Positions 1-7,027 of a stretch of 21,096 bases of DNA are shown here, one piece after another. Made by a program: the position numbers and the translations under genes. The DNA lies in assembly GCA_021783175.1 (NCBI GenBank), contig JAJXUF010000051.1, positions 1 through 21,096 on the forward strand, read 5' to 3'. Under the pieces are notes generated by a model. It saw only the letters and a program-made list of their open reading frames with translations. It searched no databases and was not told the DNA's origin. Numbering within the stretch: position 1 is the first letter of the stretch; each line of letters starts with the position of its first letter. This DNA is from Pseudomonadota bacterium. Lineage in GTDB: Bacteria; Pseudomonadota; Gammaproteobacteria; Acidiferrobacterales; UBA6901.

Positions 1-126
1 CACCACATCGCAGGCATCCCAGCCGAGCGCGTCCATTTCGCTGCGTGACGTAGGAAGGACCGGGGCGATACCAAAGCGGGCAGCCCAGTATTTACGATGA
101 GAAAACAAGTCAGGGACGGTCTGCAT
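1..126 (-). CDS. ygiQ: YgiQ family radical SAM protein, N-terminus only (runs off left edge)
   Basis: Only the first 42 codons are in the window; the gene continues beyond base 1. From an ATG at 126 the protein begins [19 protein letters not shown] and continues through [14 protein letters not shown]. This closely follows the start of YgiQ-family proteins, where a DLFS..YWA..FG stretch is followed by EMD.LGWD.CD. YgiQ proteins are large radical SAM enzymes (about 700 residues) of uncertain substrate; their CxxxCxxC cluster lies much further in and cannot be seen here. An in-frame ATG at 156 would add 10 residues, but it sits directly on the TATAAT box at 157-162 and has no Shine-Dalgarno sequence, so 126 is preferred. 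The gene lies 130 bp downstream of the flavin oxidoreductase on the same strand. A hairpin terminator and its own promoter separate the two, so it is probably transcribed independently. The family call is confident; the function is not established. Confidence 0.88.
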   Translation of the reverse strand, partial: MQTVPDLFSHRKYWAARFGIAPVLPTSRSEMDALGWDACDVV

Positions 127-156
127 GAAGACATGCCGGATGACAATCAGGCCCAT

Positions 157-162
157 ATTATA
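157..162 (-). promoter_or_regulatory. Candidate sigma-70 -10 box for ygiQ
   Basis: On the minus strand these bases read TATAAT, a perfect -10 hexamer, 31 bp upstream of the preferred ygiQ ATG. The -35 region is poor: the best match at 18 bp spacing is ACGACG (3 of 6). The box follows the hairpin that ends the upstream gene, which fits a separate promoter for ygiQ. The hexamer could also be a chance match. Confidence 0.35.
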
Positions 163-230
163 GCGCGAAATCAGGCACCGCGTCGTGAACATCTATGCGG
201 TTGGGCTTTGCCGTCAGGCCGGTATCTTTA

Positions 231-259
231 CATTAAAAGGCGTAACCCGGCGTGGGTTA
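231..259 (-). terminator. Hairpin terminator after the flavin oxidoreductase gene
   Basis: On the minus strand TAACCC-ACGCC-GGGTTA forms a perfect 6 bp stem with a 5 nt loop (243-259), followed by CGCC and a TTTT run (235-238). The first three bases of the left arm are the TAA stop codon of the flavin oxidoreductase gene, so termination would be immediate. The T-run is short, so strength is uncertain. Confidence 0.45.
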
Positions 260-1273
260 GGTGGAGGTCTCAGCACTTGCCCGCGCCAGCCGCTTACGCT
301 CGCGCTCGATGAACATGAATTCGAGCGGACGATAAACAAGGCTGCGATCGCTGGTATAACGCGCAATGCTTTCCAGCGAATATTCCGCTCCATTCAAAAT
401 GGCGTCGGCGGCCATAAGGCCGCTGCGCACCGCCGGACCAATTCCTTCACACATGTCGCGAGTTGCCAGACCGGCTGCGTCGCCAACAATCATGGCATTC
501 TCTATACGCGGTGTGCGTACATCGGTTCTGAGGTAATAGCTGTAGCCCTTGGGTTCCAACTCGACATCACCGAGCATTCCAGTCTGCTTGAGCCGGGATA
601 CCAGATTTTCCCAATGGCTCCAGATGTCTTCGTCGCGTCTCTTGAGCTGGCTCGCCATACCACCGATCCCCACGTTCAAATAGGCCTGCGCCTTTGGCAC
701 GTACCAGGAGTAGCCCGGAAAACCTTTTTCGAAAAACCAGAGATGGCAGTCGCAGTCGTCATAGTCATAGGCAAATTCATGTTCCAACGTCACTGTCTGC
801 AACTCTTTCGCGCGCGGGTTGGCGGCACGAAAAAAGCTGCGGTAAACGGGGCATTTAGTACCACCGGCGCCAATCAAATAACGCGCGCGGTATTGGTCAT
901 CGACTACGTAATACTCGCCGTCCTTCCTGAGTTCGCGGGCATTGTGGGTAGCCACAGGTACGCCAGACCTCTTAAGCAGCCATTCGTCAAACTCGTAGCG
1001 TCTGATTGAATGCTGCAGACTGTTGAGTGTGAAATTCAGGCCGAAAAGGCGGATGTGAAGTTGCTCAAAGGAGAGAAACCGGTGTGGGTAAGTTGTGATG
1101 TCGATTTCCAGGTCACGTACTACATCCGGTGTAATCCAACCGGCACACAGTTTAGTGCGGGGGAAATCTTGGGCGTCCAGGATACGGCAATCGACGCCGT
1201 GGCGCGCAAGCTGCCAGGCGCAGCTCGAGCCCGCTGGCCCGCCGCCAATGATCAGGACCTCGCTTGATTCCAC
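257..1273 (-). CDS. FAD-dependent oxidoreductase of the geranylgeranyl reductase type
   Basis: Predicted 338-residue cytoplasmic flavoprotein. The N-terminus carries a Rossmann FAD-binding motif, LIIGGGPAGSS (residues 7-17), with an acidic residue (D34) at the end of the second strand. The KLCAGWI stretch (41-47) is typical of geranylgeranyl-reductase-like flavoproteins, as are GAGGTKCPVYR (135-145), FPGYSWYVPK and the second FAD motif GDAAG (264-268). In this family the flavin usually reduces isolated C=C bonds in isoprenoid or lipid chains; the substrate here cannot be read from sequence. The start is a GTG at 1273, 2 bp after the stop of the upstream CFA-like methyltransferase, so the two are almost certainly cotranscribed and perhaps coupled. 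That pairing suggests action on the same unsaturated acyl chain, which is an inference. It could also serve another hydrophobic alkene. Confidence 0.85.
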   Translation of the reverse strand: MESSEVLIIGGGPAGSSCAWQLARHGVDCRILDAQDFPRTKLCAGWITPDVVRDLEIDITTYPHRFLSFEQLHIRLFGLNFTLNSLQHSIRRYEFDEWLLKRSGVPVATHNARELRKDGEYYVVDDQYRARYLIGAGGTKCPVYRSFFRAANPRAKELQTVTLEHEFAYDYDDCDCHLWFFEKGFPGYSWYVPKAQAYLNVGIGGMASQLKRRDEDIWSHWENLVSRLKQTGMLGDVELEPKGYSYYLRTDVRTPRIENAMIVGDAAGLATRDMCEGIGPAVRSGLMAADAILNGAEYSLESIARYTSDRSLVYRPLEFMFIERERKRLARASAETST

Positions 1274-1275
1274 CC

Positions 1276-2598
1276 TTAGCGTCCCCCGTCTTCAGACATC
1301 GGATAAAGATGCGCGCGCGTCCACGGTACGTTGTTGTTGTTACGCGGGGCGAAGAGCACCTGGAACAACTGCATCTCGCTTGCGCGGAACCCGGCCACGG
1401 AACCAGCGAGATAGAGCCGCCAAGCGCGCACGAAATCCTGGTCGAACATCGCCGCTATCCGGTCTGCGACCTTCTCGAAGCGCCATAGCCAGTGTTCCAG
1501 GGTACGGGCGTAATGCAAGCGCAAATTTTCTACATCGAGTACGGAGAACTCCCACGGCTCGAATATCTGCATCATCTCCGCGAGGGTGGGAGGATACGCT
1601 CCGGGAAAAATGCGCTTCTCGATCCAGGCGTTCATGGGCTTCGAAATGCTGCGCCCGATAGAATGGATCAGTCCGTGTCCACTCTCCTTGAGACAACGGT
1701 GTATGACATCGCCCAGCTCGCGATAATGATCGGCACCAACATGCTCAAGCATTCCCACGGACACGAAAGCGTCAAATTCTCCCCGAATATTGCGATAATC
1801 ATCCTCAATGAATTCGACGCGTCCTTCGAGACCCTCTTCGCTCGCCCGCTCGCGCGCATAGGCAACCTGTTCATGGGAAATATTGTAGGCCTTTACTGTC
1901 ACGCCATAATGGCGTGCCATGTGCCGGGCGAGCGATCCCCAACCGCAGCCCGCCTCGACAACCGTCTCGCCGGGCGACAAACGAAGCTTTCGGCACACAT
2001 GGTCCATCTTGGCAATTTGCGCCTGCTCGAGCGTCACTCCGGGGGTCGGAAAATACGCGCAGGTATAAACCATTTGTTCATCTAGCCACATCCGATAGAA
2101 ATCGTTGCCGATATCGTAGTGCCGGTGGATGTTGTCGCGCGACCCCATCAGGCTATTTGGTCGGGCCGGCCGCGAGCGGGCCAAAAGCCCAATCCGCAAA
2201 TTGGCCGCAGGACCACTGGCGACCGAGCGGTAAACGCTATCGAGAAACTCCACCAAATCGCCCTCGACATCGATACGCCCTGCGCTGAAATCATCCCCAA
2301 AATTGAGTTCCGGATTGGCAGCGAGGCGCCACAGGGTGCCTCGATCCTTAACGTAAACCCGTGCAATGCAGGCGTTGGCGCCACCCGATAGCTCTTCACC
2401 GTTCCAGAGGACAATGTGAATAGCAGGATTGCCCAAGACCTTAAGGAGCCATTGCACCAACCGACGATCCGCACCGTAGACGCGGCGCGAGGAGAAAACA
2501 CGATCATGTATGTTGGCAGATTTCGCCCCGACGACCGCAGCCTGGCGGCCTTCCGGGATAGGTGGGGCACTGATCAACTCTGCCTTATTCTTATTCAT
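1276..2598 (-). CDS. Cyclopropane-fatty-acyl-phospholipid synthase-like SAM methyltransferase
   Basis: Predicted 440 residues, longer than E. coli CfaS (382) because of an N-terminal extension before the usual YDIGNDFYRMWLD block (161-173). Characteristic features are present: the active-site cysteine in VYTCAYFP (C180), SAM motif EAGCGWGS (215-222), GMLEHVG, LIHSIG and the tyrosine in LHYARTLEHW. These correspond to residues that hold bicarbonate and phospholipid in known cyclopropane synthases, so the enzyme looks catalytically intact. The family transfers a methylene group from SAM to the double bond of membrane phospholipid acyl chains. The chosen ATG at 2598 has a GGAGG sequence 7 nt upstream; an upstream in-frame start at 2637 has no comparable site. 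The gene heads a two-gene unit with the flavin oxidoreductase. The product might be a cyclopropane or a methyl/methylene-branched acyl chain. Confidence 0.9.
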   Translation of the reverse strand: MNKNKAELISAPPIPEGRQAAVVGAKSANIHDRVFSSRRVYGADRRLVQWLLKVLGNPAIHIVLWNGEELSGGANACIARVYVKDRGTLWRLAANPELNFGDDFSAGRIDVEGDLVEFLDSVYRSVASGPAANLRIGLLARSRPARPNSLMGSRDNIHRHYDIGNDFYRMWLDEQMVYTCAYFPTPGVTLEQAQIAKMDHVCRKLRLSPGETVVEAGCGWGSLARHMARHYGVTVKAYNISHEQVAYARERASEEGLEGRVEFIEDDYRNIRGEFDAFVSVGMLEHVGADHYRELGDVIHRCLKESGHGLIHSIGRSISKPMNAWIEKRIFPGAYPPTLAEMMQIFEPWEFSVLDVENLRLHYARTLEHWLWRFEKVADRIAAMFDQDFVRAWRLYLAGSVAGFRASEMQLFQVLFAPRNNNNVPWTRAHLYPMSEDGGR

Positions 2599-2746
2599 CG
2601 CTGCACCTCCGGCATTGACAAGCAACAATCCCACCACGACACAGACGCGGCGTTGTGTGGATTAATATCCTAAACGCATGCTCGGCCGCTGACAATTCTT
2701 GGCCAAGCCATCGAACGGAAAGTGTCTATTAGGGTCCGATATGCAG

Positions 2747-3133
2747 CTAGATGGACCGCGCACTTCCGCGGTGGCGGCGATCCCACAGATAAACACCCTG
2801 CCAAGCGCTAAGGCCAAGACGGCCCGCAACTACCGGAATCGCAAGATTGTTTGCCGGCAAAGCCGCCTTGACATGAGCGGGCATGTCATCGGCACCCTCG
2901 CTGTCAAGCGTTTATAACGAACCCCCTCCGGAATTAGGCGATTGAACCATCGCTCGAAATCGTGCTTTGCCGACGAATTGGCATTCCTGCACCACAAGGT
3001 GCGCGGAGGTATGTTGCACAAAGACTGTGCATAAGTCCTCCTCGATTCCACGCTGGAATACCTCGTCCTGTACAGTATGCGTGATATCGTGCAATCCCTG
3101 TCGTTTGGTTGTCCCTTTGAACCGCCGTATCAT
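2747..3133 (-). pseudogene. yjbQ: YjbQ family protein (UPF0047), broken by two frameshifts
   Basis: Conceptual translation across three segments recovers a full-length YjbQ homologue of about 128 codons. Segment one, from the ATG at 3133, gives GLHDITHTVQ, then CTVFVQHTSAHLVVQE. Segment two, in a shifted frame, gives NANSSAKHDFERWFNRLIPEG, with the shift near 2982-2987. Segment three, back in the original frame after a shift near 2911-2914 next to an AAA run, gives EGADDMPAHVKAAL, the signature WQGVYLWDRR and a stop at 2747-2749. The two shifts cancel, as expected for one insertion-type and one deletion-type change. YjbQ proteins are small conserved proteins with reported thiamine-phosphate synthase side activity. 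Conservation of all three segments implies either very recent decay or indel errors in the assembly. A TATAAA sequence at 3167-3172 on this strand could be its -10 box. Confidence 0.85.
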
Positions 3134-3283
3134 TAGATTGGCGCAAAGTGTTCTTTACTGTTAACTTTTATACCACGGATGCGCGTTGCGCGCTCATACC
3201 CAAGCGCGATGCCCTTCCGCCTTTTAATTTTGTTCCAGTTTTAAGGGTAGGACACTGGCGCGCGACGCGGCACGTATCACGCC

Positions 3284-3628
3284 ATGGCAGACATTAATAC
3301 TCTCGACGAGTTCGATTTTCATCGTACGCTGGCTCGTACGTCTGGTACGAGCATCGTCCTTTTCAGCTATTCCGGATGCAGCTCATGCCGCCGATGGAAG
3401 ATCTTGCTGCGAGAATATCTCGACGGCGGAGCCAATGTTGCCGTTTTTGAAGTTGATGCCCAACGCGACCAGGGCTTGACTCGCAATTTCTCGGTATTTC
3501 ACCTGCCGGCGTTGTTTCTCTATCACGACGGCAAATACCATGGCGCCCTGCAGTGCGAAGCGCGCCTCGACGCCCTCGATAGGACGATAACCACCACACT
3601 GTCCATGCCAGCAGAGGATCCGCCATGA
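3284..3628 (+). CDS. Thioredoxin-like protein with CSSC motif
   Basis: A 114-residue protein with a thioredoxin fold signature and no signal peptide, so probably cytoplasmic. VLFSYSGCSSCRRWK places the redox pair at C32 and C35. The downstream VFEVDAQRD strand and the cis-proline region HLPALFLYHDGKYHG complete the usual thioredoxin pattern. The CSSC pair differs from the CGPC of classical thioredoxins, so its redox potential and partners are probably different. The ATG at 3284 gives the family's normal length, but no clear Shine-Dalgarno sequence precedes it. A VOC gene follows after 43 bp on the same strand and may be cotranscribed. Codons at 3332-3352 contain an 8 bp perfect inverted repeat (GCTCGTAC / GTACGAGC), which could form an mRNA hairpin early in the gene. 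Confidence 0.85.
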   Translation: MADINTLDEFDFHRTLARTSGTSIVLFSYSGCSSCRRWKILLREYLDGGANVAVFEVDAQRDQGLTRNFSVFHLPALFLYHDGKYHGALQCEARLDALDRTITTTLSMPAEDPP

Positions 3629-3671
3629 CCGCAATCGACCGCGGCATATCAATCCAGAGAGAATCGATTTG

Positions 3672-4067
3672 ATGTCCAAACCGGAATACTGCGCCATCCT
3701 GCACGCAGGCCTGCTCGTATTAAATACCGAGCGTGCATTGCGCTTTTATCGCGATGTGCTCGGTTTCGTGGTCGATTCCAATCGCCCAGACCTGGGGTTT
3801 CCCGGTGCATGGCTTCAATCAGGCGTGCAGCAAATCCACCTGCTAGAGTTGGCGAACCCCGACCCCATAAGCGGCCGCCCTGCTCATGCGGGTCGCGATC
3901 GACACATTGCAATCGGCGTCCGCGACATCGATGTCCTGCGCGCCGCTCTAGATCAGGCTGCGGTGACCTACACATGGAGCAAGTCCGGAAGGCGCGCCAT
4001 TTTTTGCCGCGATCCCGATGGAAACGGGCTTGAATTCGTCGAGAACTTGGCGGCGTCAATCCGATAG
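3672..4067 (+). CDS. VOC (glyoxalase/dioxygenase superfamily) protein
   Basis: A 131-residue single-unit vicinal-oxygen-chelate protein. Two beta-alpha-beta-beta-beta modules are visible. The first includes ILHAGLLVLNTERALRFYRD and GVQQIHLLELAN; the second includes RHIAIGVRDID and the closing DPDGNGLEFVE. Candidate metal ligands in family positions are H11, E59, H78 and E121, matching the usual His/Glu pattern of glyoxalase-I-like proteins. The superfamily covers glyoxalases, ring-cleaving dioxygenases and antibiotic-binding proteins, and nothing here decides among them. The ATG at 3672 is chosen over the in-frame TTG just before it. The gene follows the thioredoxin-like gene by 43 bp on the same strand and converges on the channel gene, with 32 bp between their stops. 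Confidence 0.85.
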   Translation: MSKPEYCAILHAGLLVLNTERALRFYRDVLGFVVDSNRPDLGFPGAWLQSGVQQIHLLELANPDPISGRPAHAGRDRHIAIGVRDIDVLRAALDQAAVTYTWSKSGRRAIFCRDPDGNGLEFVENLAASIR

Positions 4068-4099
4068 CACAAAGCGACGTTGCCGAGCAATTAATCAGT

Positions 4100-4549
4100 T
4101 CAGTCACGCCGCTTTGAATGCAAGTACCAGAACTTCTCCATAGCAAGGTAGGTGAACGACGCGGACCACCCGATCATTAGTAGGCCGGTCAGGGCCTCGC
4201 TGCCAGCGATAAGCCGCAGATCCCCGAGCGGATAGACATCACCAAGACCCAGCGAAGTGTAGGTAATCGTCGAAAAGTAAAGAAAATCCCGAAAGTGATA
4301 GCCGAACATCCCACCGAACTGGCCTAATCTACCCATACCGAAATCGTGACTGAGTAGGTAGTAGCCAAGTGCGTAGATCCATATTTCAAGCGTGTGAGCC
4401 AGAAATACCGCGAAAATAACGACTAAAAGGCGCGGGCGTGGAGGTATGGTGAGGCGACTAATCAAAGATGAGGTGATCCTCAACACCTCGTAATGGATCA
4501 ATACCGTTACAAACAACAGCACCACACTGCACAGCGTCGCTAGCAACAT
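4100..4549 (-). CDS. Small potassium-channel-like (Ion_trans_2) membrane protein
   Basis: A 149-residue inner-membrane protein. Hydrophobic segments lie at about 1-18, 44-66 and 113-137. Between the last two is a pore loop with the selectivity filter TSLGLGDVYP (98-107), which matches the TxGxGD signature of K+ channels (here TSLGLGD). This gives the two-helix pore plus one extra N-terminal helix. No cytosolic RCK/TrkA-N regulatory domain or voltage sensor is attached, so gating cannot be predicted. I chose the ATG at 4549 because AGGA lies 5 nt upstream; an in-frame TTG at 4570 is less likely. It converges with the VOC gene and lies next to the gene-poor region. Related short channel proteins occur widely in proteobacteria and mostly lack experimental study. 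Confidence 0.88.
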   Translation of the reverse strand: MLLATLCSVVLLFVTVLIHYEVLRITSSLISRLTIPPRPRLLVVIFAVFLAHTLEIWIYALGYYLLSHDFGMGRLGQFGGMFGYHFRDFLYFSTITYTSLGLGDVYPLGDLRLIAGSEALTGLLMIGWSASFTYLAMEKFWYLHSKRRD

Positions 4550-5413
4550 AGGAATCCTATTGACTCGCAAGACCCTTCAACCACCCCGGCTGTCTGGGCC
4601 AATCCCGGTCCGTTGCCGTTTAGGCACTGTCGAACAAGATAGATTCATTCGACAGGCCCTCCCCGGTAAAGATTCCGCCCGCGAGATCGAGTCGCACCTA
4701 GCCCTCGCACTACCCCAGCGCTGATTGTTCGCATTAACCAGCGCAACGTCGACAAAATCGACAGCGTTGCGCTGCAATGGCATCCGGCGAAAAAGAAGTC
4801 GCCGGAAAAGTGTCACAACGCCGGCAGTGGCATTGCTGCTAGGAGGCTCAGATGTACTTGATTAAGACAACGCACTTTGTTGTTCTCTCGAATGTCGACT
4901 TTCCATCGAGGCAGCAAAAAAAAATCTGGTTCAGATCATCCGCAGTACCGGAATGCAGTCCAGAGATCGCATGCAAGTGCGTTTTTGTACCGAAACAGCA
5001 CGCGATTTCGAACCAAGACAGCTGCCAACGGTCGAATGTGAGCTGGATAACCGCTGATGCCAAGAAATACGCTGATTCTTGGAGGGAATCGGCACGTAGC
5101 TTGCTTTAATTCCATTCACCACGCCTCCCTTCGACATAGGTTGGGATGCAATCCACGAAGTCACAGAAACGACCAGTAACACGCAAATCTGCGTCAGCCA
5201 GAGCCAAGTTCGCCGGTGGACGCGTCAAATCACCGTCAGGAGATCAACGGACTCGCTTTTTGCAGATTATTTTGACAACCCGGCTCCGCCATCTGCCATT
5301 GCGCAGAATTTTGCGGTAGTCGACCGCCTTACCCTCTTATCGGAAGCTTTTCCGCCATTTTGGCCATCAAGAAACTCCACTGCCGGGAATGGCTACCGCG
5401 CCAACCCGCGCTA
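4550..5413. other. Gene-poor region with no recognisable gene
   Basis: About 860 bp lie between the channel gene and the DUF4389 gene. No open frame here resembles a known family on either strand. The best candidate is a plus-strand frame at 4852-5109 (85 codons), whose ATG has AGGAGG 5 nt upstream. Its product is rich in Ser, Lys and Cys, has no recognised motif and may be spurious. The strong hairpin at 4739-4774 is the only other clear structure. The tract could be gene decay, a regulatory region, or an RNA I cannot identify. Confidence 0.5.
4739..4774. repeat. Perfect 10 bp inverted repeat with nested inner stem
   Basis: CAGCGCAACG (4739-4748) and CGTTGCGCTG (4765-4774) are exact reverse complements separated by 16 nt. 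Inside, GTCGA-CAAAA-TCGAC (4748-4762) forms a second stem that shares one base with the outer arm. No T-run follows on either strand, so it is not a typical intrinsic terminator. It could be a REP-like element, an operator or a structured RNA. Only one copy was noticed in the window. Confidence 0.6.
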
Positions 5414-5713
5414 TTAATTTCTGCCTTCGATGCGCGGAGACTCACCTGGCCAATTACCGAAAGGAAAAGGTTTGTCTTCGGTATTGAAAGTAAGGAAACG
5501 AAGCACCTGATAGATAAAAACGGCCAGACCCTCGCCAAAACTTAGAAGACGCGGGAGACGGTGGCCGGTGAATAAAACAAATAGGAACTGCACAACTACG
5601 ATGGCAGCCATGACAGTACCGGCGATGCTATATGTAATCGCGAAAAGGATCATATGAAGCGCGCGAGTCCACAGCCCGCGCGAAATAAGGTTTTCTTTCA
5701 AATTTTTAGACAT
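5414..5713 (-). CDS. DUF4389 membrane protein
   Basis: A 99-residue protein with two hydrophobic segments (about residues 17-50, with a break). The characteristic DUF4389 core follows: QFLFVLFTG, then GEGLAVFIYQVLRFLTFNTE and the closing PFPFGNWP. The function of this family is unknown; it is a small inner-membrane protein common in gammaproteobacteria. The ATG at 5713 is preceded by GGGGAAAG at a suitable distance, and the length is normal. It begins 60 bp downstream of the VIT1/CCC1 transporter stop on the same strand, so the two may share a transcript. No catalytic residues can be named. Confidence 0.85.
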   Translation of the reverse strand: MSKNLKENLISRGLWTRALHMILFAITYSIAGTVMAAIVVVQFLFVLFTGHRLPRLLSFGEGLAVFIYQVLRFLTFNTEDKPFPFGNWPGESPRIEGRN

Positions 5714-5773
5714 GATGACTTTCCCCAGACCTTAACGTCAGTATTTCAGCGCGAAACCCGCTCTATTGCCAAT

Positions 5774-6811
5774 TCACGACAGGCTAACACCCAGTAATCT
5801 GCCAATCAAAAATGTTGCTGTAGCGGCTGCGCCTCCGATCAAGACCATGCGCAATCCGCTGCGCCATGCGCGTCGACCGGTGAAGAGACTAAGCATAGCG
5901 CCAACGAGAAATAAGCCCGCTGCGGCGAGAATTGCAGCGATCATCACTGCAGACTTTTGGAGTCCCAAAATAAATGGCAACAGAGGTATGAAACCACCTG
6001 TGGCGAAGGCGCCGAATGAAAACACGGCTGCGCCCCACGCCGAACCCAGATCATCGGGATTCAATCCAAGTTCTTCGCGTGCCAGCACATTCAGCGCCTG
6101 TTTCGGATCCCTGATCATCTCATGGGACACCCGTCGTGCATGGTCTAGAGAAAGACCACGCGCGTTATATATCAATGCCAGCTCCTCGGCCTCTTCTGCC
6201 GGATACTCCTCCAGTTCGCGGCGTTCAAGCTCGATCTGGTATTCGTACATCTCGCGTTGGGAACTCACCGAAATGAACTCGCCCGCTGCCATGGAGAATG
6301 CTCCCGCCAATAGACCTGCAATGCCGGATAGCAGGATCACCTTGGCATTTGTCATTGCTCCGGCAACACCCATGATCAAACTGGTATTCGACACCAAGCC
6401 ATCGTTGATGCCGAAAACGGCGGCACGCAGATTGCCGCCGCCAATGCCCGCATGGCGGTGTCCAACCTCCTCCACCGAGGCGGGCATAGGGTGACCATCA
6501 GAGATCGCGGGTCCTCCATAAACGGAAATACCGCGCACCTTCACGGCTGCAAGAACCGGTCGTATCCGCCGCGGCCCCAGGCGGCGAATCAGCATGCCGA
6601 CAAGCCTGGCGCGAATAGTAGGTTTGTACTCCGCCGGAACCTCTTTGCCACTCTCGATAATCTTGCGCCGCCAAACGTCCGCCTGATTGCCGGCCTCCCG
6701 CGCCAACCCGGAAAATAACGCCGATTTAGCGGGATCGGCCTCAACGCCTGCCATTATCTGGTAAAGGTAGGCCGACTGTTTTTCTTCTCTCCAGCTGTCT
6801 TCCAATGGCAT
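5774..6811 (-). CDS. VIT1/CCC1 family Fe/Mn transporter with N-terminal ferritin-like domain
   Basis: A 345-residue protein in two parts. Residues 1 to about 60 form a helical ferritin/rubrerythrin-like segment, followed by a basic linker and, from about 127, the VIT1/CCC1 transporter domain beginning NLRAAVFGINDGLVSNTSL. The transporter part contains a membrane helix with AGAFSMAAGEFISVSSQ, the long charged loop YQIELERRELEEYP expected to bind metal, and three C-terminal hydrophobic helices. The family moves Fe2+ or Mn2+ out of the cytoplasm. In related proteins the N-terminal domain has an ExxH diiron site, but here the second motif reads EAGNQ, so the histidine is replaced and the site looks degenerate. 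The ATG at 6811 with AGGT upstream is preferred over a GTG at 6832. A TATAAT box lies at 6872-6877. The DUF4389 gene follows closely. Confidence 0.9.
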   Translation of the reverse strand: MPLEDSWREEKQSAYLYQIMAGVEADPAKSALFSGLAREAGNQADVWRRKIIESGKEVPAEYKPTIRARLVGMLIRRLGPRRIRPVLAAVKVRGISVYGGPAISDGHPMPASVEEVGHRHAGIGGGNLRAAVFGINDGLVSNTSLIMGVAGAMTNAKVILLSGIAGLLAGAFSMAAGEFISVSSQREMYEYQIELERRELEEYPAEEAEELALIYNARGLSLDHARRVSHEMIRDPKQALNVLAREELGLNPDDLGSAWGAAVFSFGAFATGGFIPLLPFILGLQKSAVMIAAILAAAGLFLVGAMLSLFTGRRAWRSGLRMVLIGGAAATATFLIGRLLGVSLS

Positions 6812-6871
6812 GTGGCTACCTGCTAGCAGCACTGTTCGCGAATGATGGCTGAAATACTTGGGATTGTGCGC

Positions 6872-6877
6872 ATTATA
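6872..6877 (-). promoter_or_regulatory. Candidate -10 box for the VIT1/CCC1 gene
   Basis: The minus strand reads TATAAT here, a perfect -10 hexamer 60 bp upstream of the transporter ATG. The best -35 is TTATCG (3 of 6) at 18 bp spacing. It lies in the divergent intergenic region shared with the small exported protein. I saw no convincing Fur box, though an iron or manganese regulator might be expected. Confidence 0.42.
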
Positions 6878-6944
6878 AGCTGCTTTGCCCCGTCGCGATA
6901 ACTTGAGGTTTGACGCCTTTCAGATTTAATTGTCGATCGGCGAA

Positions 6945-6973
6945 TTGACAGCAATACGAGTGACGCGTACAAA
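6945..6973 (+). promoter_or_regulatory. Sigma-70 promoter for the small exported protein
   Basis: TTGACA (6945-6950, 6 of 6) is followed by exactly 17 bp and TACAAA (6968-6973, 4 of 6). Transcription would start near 6980, giving a leader of about 48 nt that contains the strong Shine-Dalgarno sequence of the next gene. This is the best promoter match noticed in the window. Confidence 0.6.
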
Positions 6974-7027
6974 TTAATGGCACTCGACACCCGGCATCGT
7001 ACGCCATTTTTTGAGGAGGATTTAGCC

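Noticed and set aside
185..1009. Long plus-strand open frame of 274 codons
   Set aside because: It lies opposite the flavin oxidoreductase gene, which has clear FAD motifs; the plus product resembles no family and is an antisense shadow.
4070..4116. Inverted repeat CAAAGCG / CGCTTTG as terminator between the VOC and channel genes
   Set aside because: The loop is 33 nt and no T-run follows on either strand, so it is a poor intrinsic terminator.
5766..6494. Plus-strand open frame of 242 codons
   Set aside because: It is opposite the VIT1/CCC1 transporter; its Ser/Arg/Pro-rich composition is typical of antisense frames.
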